Shown here in pieces: positions 7,937 through 18,995 of a stretch of DNA of 25,918 nucleotides. The stretch's first letter is position 1; each line of letters opens with the position of its first letter. Both the position numbers and the translations under genes were made by a program. Source of the DNA: Kiloniellaceae bacterium (GTDB lineage Bacteria > Pseudomonadota > Alphaproteobacteria > Kiloniellales > Kiloniellaceae); the NCBI GenBank assembly GCA_021776195.1, contig JAJFGK010000142.1, forward strand, positions 1 through 25,918, read 5' to 3'. Under the pieces are notes generated by a model. That model made no database searches. It had not been told where the DNA came from and saw only the letters and a program-made list of their open reading frames with translations.

Positions 7937-8638
7937 ATGGTCCAGGACAAGAAACCCGACAAGCCACACTACCATGGCCACCGCGAGCGTCTGCGCGGGC
8001 GCATTCTGGAGCGCGGCGCGGACTCCCTCAGCGACTATGAGGTGATCGAGTTCCTGCTGTTCGGCGCCAAGCCGCGCGGCGACATGAAGCCGCTGGCCAA
8101 GGACCTGATCGCACGGTTCGGCAGCCTGGCCGCGGTGCTGAGCGCCGACCCGCAGGATTTGATGGCGGTTCCCGGCATGGGCGAGGCCTCGGCGGCGGCC
8201 CTGAAGATCGTCCAGGACGCCGCGGTTCGCCTGGCCCGCGCCGAGCTGCGCGAGCTGCCGGTGATCTCCTCCTGGAACCGGCTGCTGGACTACTGCCGCA
8301 TCACCATGGGCCACGAGCAGATCGAGCAGTTCCGCCTGCTTTTCCTCGACAAGAAAAACCAGGTGATCGCCGACGAGCGGCAACAGCAGGGCACGGTCGA
8401 CCACACGCCGGTCTACCCCCGCGAAGTGGTCAAGCGCGCCCTGGAGCTGGGCGCCTCGGCCCTGATCCTGGTGCACAACCACCCCTCGGGCGACGCCACG
8501 CCCTCGTGCGCCGATATCGAGATGACCAGGGAGATCCAGCAGGCCGCCGAGACCTTGCAGATCCGTCTCCACGACCACATCATCATCGCCCGCGGCGAAC
8601 ACACCAGCTTCCGCGCCCTGGGGCTGATCGGAGGATAG
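7937..8638 (+). CDS. radC: RadC family protein (JAMM/MPN domain)
   Basis: The 233-residue protein has an N-terminal helix-hairpin-helix-like region (about 60-95, with AVPGMGEASAAALK) and a C-terminal MPN/JAMM domain carrying the zinc motif HNHPSGDATPSCAD (His180, His182, Asp193). RadC was named for a supposed role in recombinational repair, but its cellular function remains unsettled, so the name is a family label only. GGGAGG precedes the ATG at a suitable distance. The GST-like gene starts seven bases after the stop, which suggests one transcript with map and sfsA. Confidence 0.95.
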   Translation: MVQDKKPDKPHYHGHRERLRGRILERGADSLSDYEVIEFLLFGAKPRGDMKPLAKDLIARFGSLAAVLSADPQDLMAVPGMGEASAAALKIVQDAAVRLARAELRELPVISSWNRLLDYCRITMGHEQIEQFRLLFLDKKNQVIADERQQQGTVDHTPVYPREVVKRALELGASALILVHNHPSGDATPSCADIEMTREIQQAAETLQIRLHDHIIIARGEHTSFRALGLIGG

Positions 8639-8645
8639 CCGGACC

Positions 8646-9296
8646 ATGATCACCCTCTTCGGCAATCTCGACTCGGGCAACGTCTACAAGGTCCAGCTTG
8701 TCTTCGCGCTGCTCGACATCCGGCACCGCCGGGTCGATGTCGCCCAGGTCCGCGGCGAGCCCCTGTCCGCCGCCTTCCGGGCGCTGAACCCCATCGGCAA
8801 GGTCCCGGCGGTGCTGCGCGAGGATGCGCGTCTGCTGACCGAGTCCGGCGCCATCCTCTATCACTATGCCGTCGGCACGCCGCTCTGGCCGGAGACCCTG
8901 GAGGGCCAGACCGAGGCCCTGCGCTGGATGTTCTTCGAACAGTACAGCCACGAGCCCGCCATCGCGGTGAACCGCTATCTCTTGGGTTTCACGCCGGACC
9001 CCGAGTCGCACCGCGACGCCATCGCGCGCAACCACCCCAAGGGCCTGCACGCCCTGGGCGTTCTCGAGCAGCATCTGAGCAGCGTCGACTGGCTGGCCGG
9101 GGGACAGTTCTCCATCGCCGATATCGCGCTTTTCGCCTATAGCCACATCGCCGATGCGGCAGGCTTCGAGCTGAGCGATTTTCCGGCCCTCAGGGCCTGG
9201 ATCGCGCGGGTCGAGGCGCAGCCGGGCTTCCTGTCCATGATGAGCGACGGCGCCGAGGAGACGCTGAGTTTCAGTGACTACTTCGGGGCGGGGTGA
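8646..9296 (+). CDS. Glutathione S-transferase family protein
   Basis: The 216-residue product has the two-domain GST layout. The N-terminal thioredoxin-like domain (about 1-78) begins with MITLFGNLDSGNVYKV, where Ser10 may act as the catalytic residue, and includes the cis-proline segment NPIGKVPAVL and the gamma-glutamyl-binding ESGAILYHY. The C-terminal helical domain (about 85-205) carries the N-capping box and hydrophobic staple in FSIADIALFAY. Substrate and subfamily cannot be told from sequence. It follows radC with a seven-base gap and is followed by an inverted-repeat element that could end the transcript. Confidence 0.9.
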   Translation: MITLFGNLDSGNVYKVQLVFALLDIRHRRVDVAQVRGEPLSAAFRALNPIGKVPAVLREDARLLTESGAILYHYAVGTPLWPETLEGQTEALRWMFFEQYSHEPAIAVNRYLLGFTPDPESHRDAIARNHPKGLHALGVLEQHLSSVDWLAGGQFSIADIALFAYSHIADAAGFELSDFPALRAWIARVEAQPGFLSMMSDGAEETLSFSDYFGAG

Positions 9297-9327
9297 CCCG
9301 AGAGTCGAAGCCTGGCTGCCAAAGCGA

Positions 9328-9417
9328 CGTCATCCCGGACCGGCCGAAAGGGCGGAGCCGGGATCTCCCTCCAAAAGGAGATGCGGCGCAAGGTCCCGGA
9401 TCAAGTCCGGGATGACG
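9328..9417. repeat. Intergenic palindromic repeat element (REP-like)
   Basis: A perfect 13-bp inverted repeat bounds this element: cgtcatcccggac at 9328-9340 pairs with gtccgggatgacg at 9405-9417. Inside it is a second hairpin with atctcc at 9363-9368 and ggagat at 9377-9382. The tcatcccgga...tccgggatga ends match a class of dispersed intergenic repeats seen in many alphaproteobacterial genomes. It lies between two converging genes (GST and glutaredoxin), where it could also slow or stop transcription, although there is no T-run for a classical terminator. Confidence 0.75.
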
Positions 9418-9468
9418 GGATATCAAGAGGGCGTCCTGGACCCGTCCCGTCGATCGGAAGCCGGCCGG

Positions 9469-9810
<342 letters not shown>

Positions 9811-9874
9811 GGTTTCGTTCCGTATCCTCTGGTGGCCCGCGTCCCAATCGGGATGATGCGTGGGCAGTCTCTCG

Positions 9875-10111
9875 TTAATCTTTTGGCGCCGCGGTCTGCA
9901 GGGCCAGGGCGTGGAGCTCGTTGCCCATCCGCCCCTGGAGCGCCTGATAGACCATCTGGTGCTGCTGCACCCGGCTCTTGCCGGCGAAGGCGGTGGAGAT
10001 GACCGTCGCGGCATAGTGATCGCCGTCGCCGCGCAGATCGTCGATCTCGACCTCGGCATCGGGCAGGGCCTGCTTGATCAGGCTTTCGATCTCGTCAGCA
10101 TTCATCGGCAT
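9875..10111 (-). CDS. BolA family protein
   Basis: The 78-residue protein has the BolA fold signature: an amphipathic first helix (DEIESLIKQALPDAEVEI), the DHYAATVIS strand and FAGKSRVQQHQMVYQAL with the invariant His that can ligate a shared [2Fe-2S] cluster with a CGFS glutaredoxin. The C-terminal NELHALALQT completes the domain. Two in-frame ATG codons at 10111 and 10105 are both possible starts; I use the first. The gene lies between purL and the glutaredoxin gene, matching the partnership. The short size and missing C-terminal extension fit the IbaG/BolA1-like class more than E. coli BolA itself. Confidence 0.92.
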   Translation of the reverse strand: MPMNADEIESLIKQALPDAEVEIDDLRGDGDHYAATVISTAFAGKSRVQQHQMVYQALQGRMGNELHALALQTAAPKD

Positions 10112-10183
10112 GACGTCAAGGCATCCTCTCGTTCGCACGGCAAGGCCGCAAAGTCCAGCTTGGCGGCCGAACCGCCCTTTTGG

Positions 10184-12393
<2,210 letters not shown>

Positions 12394-12397
<4 letters not shown>

Positions 12398-13083
12398 GAG
12401 AGCGCCTCCACCAGACCGTCGAACAGGGCCCGCCCGTCGGTTCCGCCCAGGGCTTCGTCGGCGAGCCGCTCGGGGTGGGGCATCATGCCCAGCACCGTTT
12501 TGGTCTCGTTGAAAAGTCCAGCGATGTTGCGCGCCGAACCATTGGGATTGGCCGCCTCGCTGGCCGCGCCATCGGCTTCGCAGTAGCGAAAGGCGACCTG
12601 GCCGCGATCCTCGAGGGCCTCCAGGGTCTCCTCGTCGGCGAAGTAGTTGCCGTCGTGGTGAGCGACGGGGATGCGCAGGGCCTGACCCTGCTCGTAGCCA
12701 TTGGTAAAGACCGTCCGGCTGTTCTCGACCCGGACGCCGACGTCGCGGCAGACATACTTGAGATGGGCATTGGACATCAGGACCCCGGGCAGCAGGCCGG
12801 ATTCCGTCAGAATCTGAAAGCCGTTGCAGATGCCCAGGGTCGGCACCCCGCGTTTGGCCCGGGCGACGACCTCTTTCATGACCGGCGATTGCGCCGCCAC
12901 CGCGCCGCAGCGCAGATAGTCGCCGTAGGAAAAGCCGCCCGGCAGGACGATCAGATCGACCGCCTCGAAGTCCGTTTCCTTGTGCCAGACCATCAACGGC
13001 TCCGCGCCGCTGGACTGGCGCAGGGCGACCTGAACGTCGCGGTCGCAGTTCGAGCCGGGAAAGACCACCACCGCTGCTTTCAT
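12394..13083 (-). CDS. purQ: Phosphoribosylformylglycinamidine synthase, glutaminase subunit
   Basis: PurQ (229 residues) is a class I glutamine amidotransferase that releases ammonia for PurL. The catalytic triad is visible as nucleophile Cys86 ([11 protein letters not shown]), His203 and Glu205 (MMPHPER). The N-terminal FPGSNCDRD and [15 protein letters not shown] segments are also diagnostic. The ATG overlaps the stop of the upstream glycolipid-binding-family gene (ATGA) and the stop overlaps the GTG of purL, so it is embedded in a tightly coupled operon. Confidence 0.97.
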
Positions 13084-13676
13084 CGCGGCCAGCTCCTCTC
13101 GAAGATGTCAGGATAGTCGATCACGAAGCCCTCCCGATCGACCGGGATTTCGGCGGCAAAGCCGCTCTCGAGACCTTCGTAGCGATAGAGCCCGGCCCCG
13201 GATTCAAAGGGTTTCAGACAGGTGTACCGTTGCCTCGCGGGCCGCGGGACCAGATCGGGCACGGGTAGATAGGCGACCAGGAGTTCGGCGCTCTCGCCCG
13301 CCCCCAGCCCCAGACGCCGGATCGGCAGACTGTTGGTAAAGGGCGTGACCTCGATATCGATATCGCGACAGCCAGCCAGTTGCCCGGCAGGTTCATCGTT
13401 GCAGAGCCAATTGCCGATGTCGTCGCGCTTGAGGACAACCCGGCGCGGCGGACCCTCGCCCGCCCCCGATAGGGCAAAGACGACCTCCCGGAACTGCCAG
13501 TCGGCATCGCAACGCAATTCATAGCGGCAGCGGATCGACTCCTCGCCCCAGCGCCGCAGGACCAGCCCCAGGGCGTTGACGCCCTGCTCGCTCGCGCTGA
13601 CGCTCATGTGCTCGCAGCCGGGGTCGTCCAATGGGGTCCAGTAGATATCGCGGGGCGCGGCCGAACTTTGCGGCAT
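13080..13676 (-). CDS. Putative glycolipid-binding family protein (DUF1089-like) inside the purine operon
   Basis: The 198-residue protein resembles the putative glycolipid-binding family (Pfam PF06475, formerly DUF1089), a beta-rich soluble fold. Supporting features are the N-terminal [15 protein letters not shown], a middle [28 protein letters not shown] strand region, the RYTCL segment and the C-terminal LYRYEG...[22 protein letters not shown]. No signal peptide or membrane helix is seen, so it should be cytoplasmic. Its start overlaps the purS stop and its stop overlaps the purQ start, each by four bases (ATGA). That position is unusual: family members are not known to act in purine synthesis. 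Function is unknown. Confidence 0.75.
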   Translation of the reverse strand: MPQSSAAPRDIYWTPLDDPGCEHMSVSASEQGVNALGLVLRRWGEESIRCRYELRCDADWQFREVVFALSGAGEGPPRRVVLKRDDIGNWLCNDEPAGQLAGCRDIDIEVTPFTNSLPIRRLGLGAGESAELLVAYLPVPDLVPRPARQRYTCLKPFESGAGLYRYEGLESGFAAEIPVDREGFVIDYPDIFERSWPR

Positions 13677-13918
13677 CAGTCATCAAGCTCGATGTCGTAG
13701 TTCTCGATCACGGTGTTGGCCAGGAGCTTTTCGCACATGGCCTCGACCTGGGCGCGGGCCTTTTGCCGATCGCCTTCGGCCAGGGTCAATTCGATGACCT
13801 TGCCCTGCCGGACGCCTTCGACTCCGGCAAACCCGAGCGAGCCGAGCGCCGCTTCGATGGCCTTGCCTTGAGGGTCGAGAACCCCCTGTTTCAGGGTCAC
13901 ATGAACACGAGCCTGCAA
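13676..13918 (-). CDS. purS: Phosphoribosylformylglycinamidine synthase subunit PurS
   Basis: PurS (80 residues from the TTG) is the small structural subunit that bridges PurQ and PurL in the FGAM synthase complex. The sequence ARVHVTLKQGVLDPQGKAIE, then LGFAGVEGVRQGKVIEL and ANTVIENYDIEL, matches the family end to end. The TTG at 13918 is chosen because homologues start at this point and GGGAG lies eight bases upstream. The same frame is open upstream without a stop and encodes an NrtS-like membrane protein, so a longer fused product is also possible (see separate entry). The stop overlaps the next gene as ATGA. Confidence 0.93.
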   Translation of the reverse strand: MQARVHVTLKQGVLDPQGKAIEAALGSLGFAGVEGVRQGKVIELTLAEGDRQKARAQVEAMCEKLLANTVIENYDIELDD

Positions 13919-14236
13919 GGTTGCGACTCCCGAATCGGGGTTATGGAGTGGCCGCGACCCTAGCGACGCGCCCTGGTCCTGGCAAGACGCCGGGGCCCCG
14001 GCGGGCTGCTCTGCGTCACTTTTTTGCGCACTGGCCCCGACGGCGCCGACCGTGGCCACGACATAGGGGACCGCGAAGGTCAGGGTCATCTTGAACCAAT
14101 CGAGCGATTGACCGGCAAAGAGACGGTCGCCCTGGTTGATCAGGGTCAGGATCGGGCCGACCACCAGCATGACCGTCAGCGAGCGCCGGGGGATGCCCTG
14201 GCTGAGGGCCAATTCGAACCACCGCGCGACCCGCAT
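13676..14236 (-). CDS. NrtS-like two-helix membrane protein whose frame runs on into PurS
   Basis: A single 186-codon frame starts at the ATG at 14236, nine bases after the purC stop. Residues 1-72 look like the small nitrate/nitrite transporter family NrtS: a basic amphipathic N-terminus, a first membrane helix (about 20-37) ending LINQGDRLF, and a second helix (about 50-70) with the pattern VPYVVATVGAVGA. Residues 73-106 are a polar linker rich in Ala, Gln, Ser and Pro. Residues 107-186 are complete PurS. No stop codon separates them, so translation from 14236 would give a membrane-anchored PurS, while the internal TTG with its own ribosome site would give free PurS. The transporter assignment rests on pattern only; a sequencing error that removed a stop cannot be excluded. 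Confidence 0.6.
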   Translation of the reverse strand: MRVARWFELALSQGIPRRSLTVMLVVGPILTLINQGDRLFAGQSLDWFKMTLTFAVPYVVATVGAVGASAQKSDAEQPAGAPASCQDQGASLGSRPLHNPDSGVATLQARVHVTLKQGVLDPQGKAIEAALGSLGFAGVEGVRQGKVIELTLAEGDRQKARAQVEAMCEKLLANTVIENYDIELDD

Positions 14237-14245
14237 GGCCAGAGC

Positions 14246-15007
14246 CTATTGCATCACGGTCGGACCCTTGAGGTCGATGGGTCCCGCCTCGGGCAACACG
14301 CCGAGGCGGCGCGCGATTTCCTGATAGCCCTCCTCGACCTTGCCCAGGTCGCGGCGAAAGCGGTCCTTGTCGAGCTTCTCGTTGGTCTCGATGTCCCACA
14401 GCCGGCAGGAATCCGGACTGATCTCGTCGGCGAGAACGATCTGCATGTCCTCGTCATCCCAGATGCGGCCGAACTCGAGCTTGAAGTCGATCAGGCGAAT
14501 GCCGATGCCCTGGAACAGCCCGGACAGGAAATCGTTGATCCTGAGCGCCATGTGGACCATCTCGTCGAGGTCTTGAATGTGGGCCCAGCCAAAGGCGGTG
14601 ATGTGTTCCTCGGTGACCAGGGGATCGCCCAGTTCGTCGTTCTTCAGGCAGTACTCGACGATCGAGCGCGGCAGGGGCAGACCCTCCTCCAGGCCGAAGC
14701 GCTTGGCCAGGGTACCGGCCGCCCGGTTGCGCACGATCACCTCCAGGGGAATGATCTCGACCTCGCGCACGAGCTGCTCGCGCATGTTGAGCCGACGCAC
14801 GAAATGAGTCGGGATTCCAACCTCTTGCAGCCGGGTCATCAAGTGTTCTGAGATCCGGTTGTTGAGCACCCCCTTGCCGGTGATGGTGCCCTTTTTCTGG
14901 TTGTTGAAGGCTGTCGCGTCGTCCTTGAAGTACTGCACCAAGGTGCCGGGCTCCGGGCCTTCGTAGAGGATCTTGGCCTTGCCCTCGTAAACCTTCTTGC
15001 GTCGCAT
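14246..15007 (-). CDS. purC: Phosphoribosylaminoimidazole-succinocarboxamide synthase
   Basis: PurC (253 residues) joins aspartate to CAIR using ATP, giving SAICAR, in purine synthesis. The typical start [14 protein letters not shown], the ATP-binding [14 protein letters not shown], the [18 protein letters not shown] segment and the C-terminal [10 protein letters not shown]...[14 protein letters not shown] are all present and the length is normal. AAGGTGG lies about ten bases before the ATG. It is the first gene of the leftward operon purC, nrtS-like/purS, glycolipid-binding, purQ, purL, and a promoter-like sequence lies upstream. Confidence 0.97.
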   Translation of the reverse strand: MRRKKVYEGKAKILYEGPEPGTLVQYFKDDATAFNNQKKGTITGKGVLNNRISEHLMTRLQEVGIPTHFVRRLNMREQLVREVEIIPLEVIVRNRAAGTLAKRFGLEEGLPLPRSIVEYCLKNDELGDPLVTEEHITAFGWAHIQDLDEMVHMALRINDFLSGLFQGIGIRLIDFKLEFGRIWDDEDMQIVLADEISPDSCRLWDIETNEKLDKDRFRRDLGKVEEGYQEIARRLGVLPEAGPIDLKGPTVMQ

Positions 15008-15062
15008 CGATTGTTATCCACCTTGCCGCGCCACCGCAGGGCCGCGCTCGACATCAAGCTGT

Positions 15063-15091
15063 CCTATAACAACCCCCCTCCGGTAACACAA
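15063..15091 (-). promoter_or_regulatory. Candidate sigma-70-type promoter for the purC operon
   Basis: Read on the minus strand, TTGTGT (15091-15086) and TATAGG (15068-15063) are separated by exactly 17 bp and lie about 55 bp before the purC start. Each hexamer matches only three or four positions of the consensus, so this is a suggestion based on spacing and position. No PurR-like operator was recognised. Confidence 0.3.
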
Positions 15092-15110
15092 TGCGCGTGA
15101 TCCGCGCCGG

Positions 15111-15704
15111 TCACGCCTCGCGAAGGTGCCGATCGACCGCGCGCTGCAGCAAGGGCGCGAAGTGCGCGAAGGGCGGCGTGACGCGGTCCGCGTCCTTTCC
15201 GAGGTCGTCCCAGCGGCGTACTTGCAAGATGCCTTCAAGGCCCGGTTTGGCGCCGAAGTCGCGCAGCTCCGCGGCGGACATGGGGCCGCCCTGGAGCGAC
15301 AGGGTGTGCACCGACGCCGGGGACAGAGCGCCGAGGTAGGCCGCATCGGTGGCACAGAGGTAGCGCTTGGCGGCCACGTGGTGGCGCACGCAGGCGGTCA
15401 CGGCCGCGGGAAAGAAGGTCTTCAGCACCGCCTCGCCGGCCGCGTCGTGACGGTTGTCGATCCCCTTGGCCAGGGCGTCGTCAGGGAACTCGTTGGTGAA
15501 ATGCCCGATATCGTGCAGCAGGGCGGCCGCGACCAAGTCCTCGCCCGCCCCCGCTTCCTGGGCCAGGAACGCCGCCTGCAGCATATGCTGGGACATGGTG
15601 ACCTGCTCGCCCAGGTAGGCTTCGGCACCGCGCCGCGCGAAGATGTCGGCGATGAAGCCGACGATGGTGTCGCCGCTCAGGCTGTCTGGATCGGGTCGGG
15701 CCAT
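15111..15704 (-). CDS. tmpB: HD-domain mixed-valent diiron oxygenase, PhnZ/TmpB-like
   Basis: The 197-residue protein is an HD-domain protein of the oxygenase type, not a phosphohydrolase. It shares with PhnZ the diiron ligands His40, His64, Asp65, His86, His109 and Asp166, and the substrate-gating pair Tyr30 and Glu33 (AYLGEQV). These lie at a constant offset of five or six from the PhnZ positions (Tyr24, Glu27, His34, His58, Asp59, His80, His104, Asp161). PhnZ and TmpB use O2 to cleave the C-P bond of a 1-hydroxy-phosphonate, releasing phosphate. The start at 15704 follows GGAGG, which lies in the end of the upstream dioxygenase gene two bases away, so the two are coupled. The substrate (aminoethyl- versus trimethylaminoethyl-phosphonate) is inferred from the partner. 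Confidence 0.85.
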   Translation of the reverse strand: MARPDPDSLSGDTIVGFIADIFARRGAEAYLGEQVTMSQHMLQAAFLAQEAGAGEDLVAAALLHDIGHFTNEFPDDALAKGIDNRHDAAGEAVLKTFFPAAVTACVRHHVAAKRYLCATDAAYLGALSPASVHTLSLQGGPMSAAELRDFGAKPGLEGILQVRRWDDLGKDADRVTPPFAHFAPLLQRAVDRHLREA

Positions 15705-15706
15705 GG

Positions 15707-16927
<1,221 letters not shown>

Positions 16928-16966
16928 CTACAGGAATTGCCCGTTTGTTTACTGTCACCCTCGGCC

Positions 16967-17725
16967 TCAGAGCTGAACCGGCTCGAAGGGAAAATGATCC
17001 GGGCCGCCAGCCGCAAAGAGCCACTGCGGCTCCTCCGCTTCACCGCCACGGCTTTGCCCCGGGCCGGGAAGTGCGATCAAGCTGGAGGAGACTGTCTCGA
17101 AGCCACCCGCGAGGCGCAAGCACATGGCGTCTTCGGCCTGCCGGTCGGGACCGCGGCCGAGGATCTCCTGCCAGGCATCCCAATCGTCGAGGTCTGGATC
17201 CGGTGGCAGGGCCGCGCGCAGGTCGGGCAGATGGCGCGCGATACGCGGGCTTCCCGGGTCGTTCAGGTCGGCGGCGGTCAGCATGGACAGGCCGTCAGGG
17301 ATCGAGATGACCTCGACCGGGTGATGTCGACGTTCGGTGTTGCGGAGCCAGAATGCATCGCTGTTGTCGGCCACGATCAGGTTGAACGCGCGGTAAGCCA
17401 GTGGATCCAAGTGCTGGAGCTGGTGCGCGGCCTCGGCGGCGTCGGCGTGATCGAGCGCCTCGAGAACAAGTTCGCCGCGGCTCCGTTTACCTGGCTGCGG
17501 TCCGAGCGACCCCCGGCGGTTCAGCACCGCCGCCAGGACCCCGTGATCGTTGAGGCCGAGCCAACTGCCACCGGCGCTCTCGTCCAGCCCGGCCACCACC
17601 TCGGGGCGATCGGGCCAGTGCCGTCCCGGCGGAACCCAGGGCCGGTCGCGCATCTCATCGCGGTTGGCCGCGAAGATCACCGGCCAGAACTCGTTCGGCC
17701 TGCGGAGGATGATGGCGGTGCACAT
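16967..17725 (-). CDS. NRDE (TANGO2-like) family protein
   Basis: The 252-residue protein begins MCTAII, so Cys2 becomes the N-terminal residue after methionine removal, as expected for Ntn-hydrolase-like members, and the family motif NRDE is at 21-24 (AANRDEMRDRP). GGSWLGLNDHGVLAAVLNRRG and the C-terminal FAAGGPDHFPF are further marks. The family is conserved from bacteria to human TANGO2; its biochemical role is unresolved, with haem trafficking and lipid metabolism both proposed for relatives. The open frame extends 25 codons upstream but the MCT start is diagnostic. It is transcribed toward tmpA with a gap of about 105 bp, so it may share a transcript. Confidence 0.9.
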   Translation of the reverse strand: MCTAIILRRPNEFWPVIFAANRDEMRDRPWVPPGRHWPDRPEVVAGLDESAGGSWLGLNDHGVLAAVLNRRGSLGPQPGKRSRGELVLEALDHADAAEAAHQLQHLDPLAYRAFNLIVADNSDAFWLRNTERRHHPVEVISIPDGLSMLTAADLNDPGSPRIARHLPDLRAALPPDPDLDDWDAWQEILGRGPDRQAEDAMCLRLAGGFETVSSSLIALPGPGQSRGGEAEEPQWLFAAGGPDHFPFEPVQL

Positions 17726-17917
17726 GGCGGCGTTCTGCCGTGGTTTTTCCAGATCGATGCGGTGCCAGCCTTCGAACCGCAGGTTCATCACGGGGCGCAA
17801 GGGGCTTGCACCGCGATAGCACCCCCGCTACCTCTAAGGCAATCTGAAATGGGGCGCCTATCATCGGCCCCGACGCGCAATGGCCGAAAGGCACCACGGC
17901 AAAGGAGCAGAGTCGCG

Positions 17918-18241
17918 ATGTCCACGTTCGACGAGCGCGAGAAGGCCTTCGAGAAGAAGTTTCAGCACGACCAGGACCTTCAGTTCAAGGTCGAGGTCCG
18001 GCGCAACAAGCTGCTCGGCCAATGGGTTGCCACCGAGCTCCTGGGCCTGACCGGCGAAGCCGTTGCCGCCTATGCCAAGGAGGTCATCTCCTCGGATTTC
18101 GACGAGCCGGGCATCGAAGATGTCGTCCGCAAGGTCATGGCCGATATCGAAACCAAGAAGGTCGATTTTTCCGAACACCGCCTGCGCGGCAAAATGGACG
18201 AGCTGATCGACGAAGCCAAGCGCCAGATCATGAGCGAGTAG
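17918..18241 (+). CDS. DUF1476 protein, F1-ATPase inhibitor zeta-subunit family
   Basis: The 107-residue, highly charged and all-helical protein matches the DUF1476 family, the alphaproteobacterial zeta subunit first shown in Paracoccus to bind F1 and inhibit ATP hydrolysis. Marks include FDEREKAFEKKFQHDQDLQFK at the N-terminus (the inhibitory region), RRNKLLGQWVATELLG in the middle and DVVRKVMADIETKK later. AAAGGAG is positioned before the ATG at 17918. The same frame is open far upstream, but the family start and ribosome site define the gene. Inhibitory strength varies across alphaproteobacteria and cannot be read from sequence. Confidence 0.93.
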   Translation: MSTFDEREKAFEKKFQHDQDLQFKVEVRRNKLLGQWVATELLGLTGEAVAAYAKEVISSDFDEPGIEDVVRKVMADIETKKVDFSEHRLRGKMDELIDEAKRQIMSE

Positions 18242-18254
18242 CCTCGATCGAGGC
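18241..18254. terminator. Short perfect palindrome between converging genes (possible bidirectional terminator)
   Basis: The sequence gcctcgatcgaggc is a perfect 14-bp palindrome that begins on the last base of the DUF1476 stop codon and lies 16 bp from the end of the converging oxygenase gene. There is no T-run on either side, so a terminator role is only suggested by position. Confidence 0.3.
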
Positions 18255-18269
18255 CCAAACGCGAATCGC

Positions 18270-18995
18270 TCAGGCGAGATCGGGCACGCCCGAGCGCCCG
18301 GCCAGTTCGTCATAAACCCTGGCCGGTCCTTTGGCCTCGTCGTCAAGGTCGAAGGAAAAGGTGATCCTTGGCCGCCCACCGCCATAGGGGTTCACGCTGT
18401 GGACCAACTGGCTGGGAAAGATTACCAGGGACCCGGGACCCATCTTGGGCGAATAGGGTGTCGTCATGAACCCTTCGTGGGTACGGCAGCAGGCCGCATA
18501 GCGCGGGTCGATGAAGGCCAAGAGCCCCTCCATCGGATCGGCCGGGTTGGCCTCGCCGGGTTCCAGCATGTAGACCGCCACCGCCTTGCAGTCGGGATGG
18601 CTGTGCGCCATCGAGTAGTCGCCGCGCTTGGAGACATTGGCCCAGGAGACATGCACCTGGGCCGAGGGCCGCTTGTAGACCCGGCGATAGAAGGCCCTGA
18701 CCCGTTCGACCAAAAGTACCGCGGCCGGCGACTGCCAGGTCTCGACACCGTGCAGCTTGGTCCCCGAGGCCGAGGGCGAGACCATGCGCGCGAAAGCCGG
18801 ATCGGCCTCCAGCGCCAGAACCTCGGCGATCAGCTGCGGATGATAGTCGGCCACGTCGGAAAAGGCGGTGAAGGCGAGAACGCTGTCGCCGCGCCCCTGG
18901 ACCGGCTGGCCTTCCGGCCAGACCGGAAGGGCCTTGCCGTCGACCTGGACGATCAAGGGTTCGATATCTTGCGGCTGGCTGTTCGACAGGGTCAT
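18270..18995 (-). CDS. Putative 2OG-Fe(II) oxygenase (TIGR02466-like)
   Basis: The 241-residue protein looks like the TIGR02466 family of putative Fe(II)/2-oxoglutarate oxygenases. The cupin core shows SWANVSKRGDYSMAHSHPD with His133 and Asp135 as the likely HxD iron ligands, FIDPR after it, and GSLVIFPSQLVHSVNPY with distal His199. Arg210 (RPRITFSFD) is placed to bind 2-oxoglutarate. The substrate is unknown; relatives are found in bacteria and in phages. Its ATG overlaps the purB stop by four bases (ATGA), so it is translated together with purB, which is not an obvious metabolic partner. Confidence 0.85.
   Translation of the reverse strand: MTLSNSQPQDIEPLIVQVDGKALPVWPEGQPVQGRGDSVLAFTAFSDVADYHPQLIAEVLALEADPAFARMVSPSASGTKLHGVETWQSPAAVLLVERVRAFYRRVYKRPSAQVHVSWANVSKRGDYSMAHSHPDCKAVAVYMLEPGEANPADPMEGLLAFIDPRYAACCRTHEGFMTTPYSPKMGPGSLVIFPSQLVHSVNPYGGGRPRITFSFDLDDEAKGPARVYDELAGRSGVPDLA

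Noticed and set aside
6989..8680. A 563-codon minus-strand frame antisense to map and radC
   Set aside because: Its product resembles no family, and the plus strand encodes complete methionine aminopeptidase and RadC with intact active sites.
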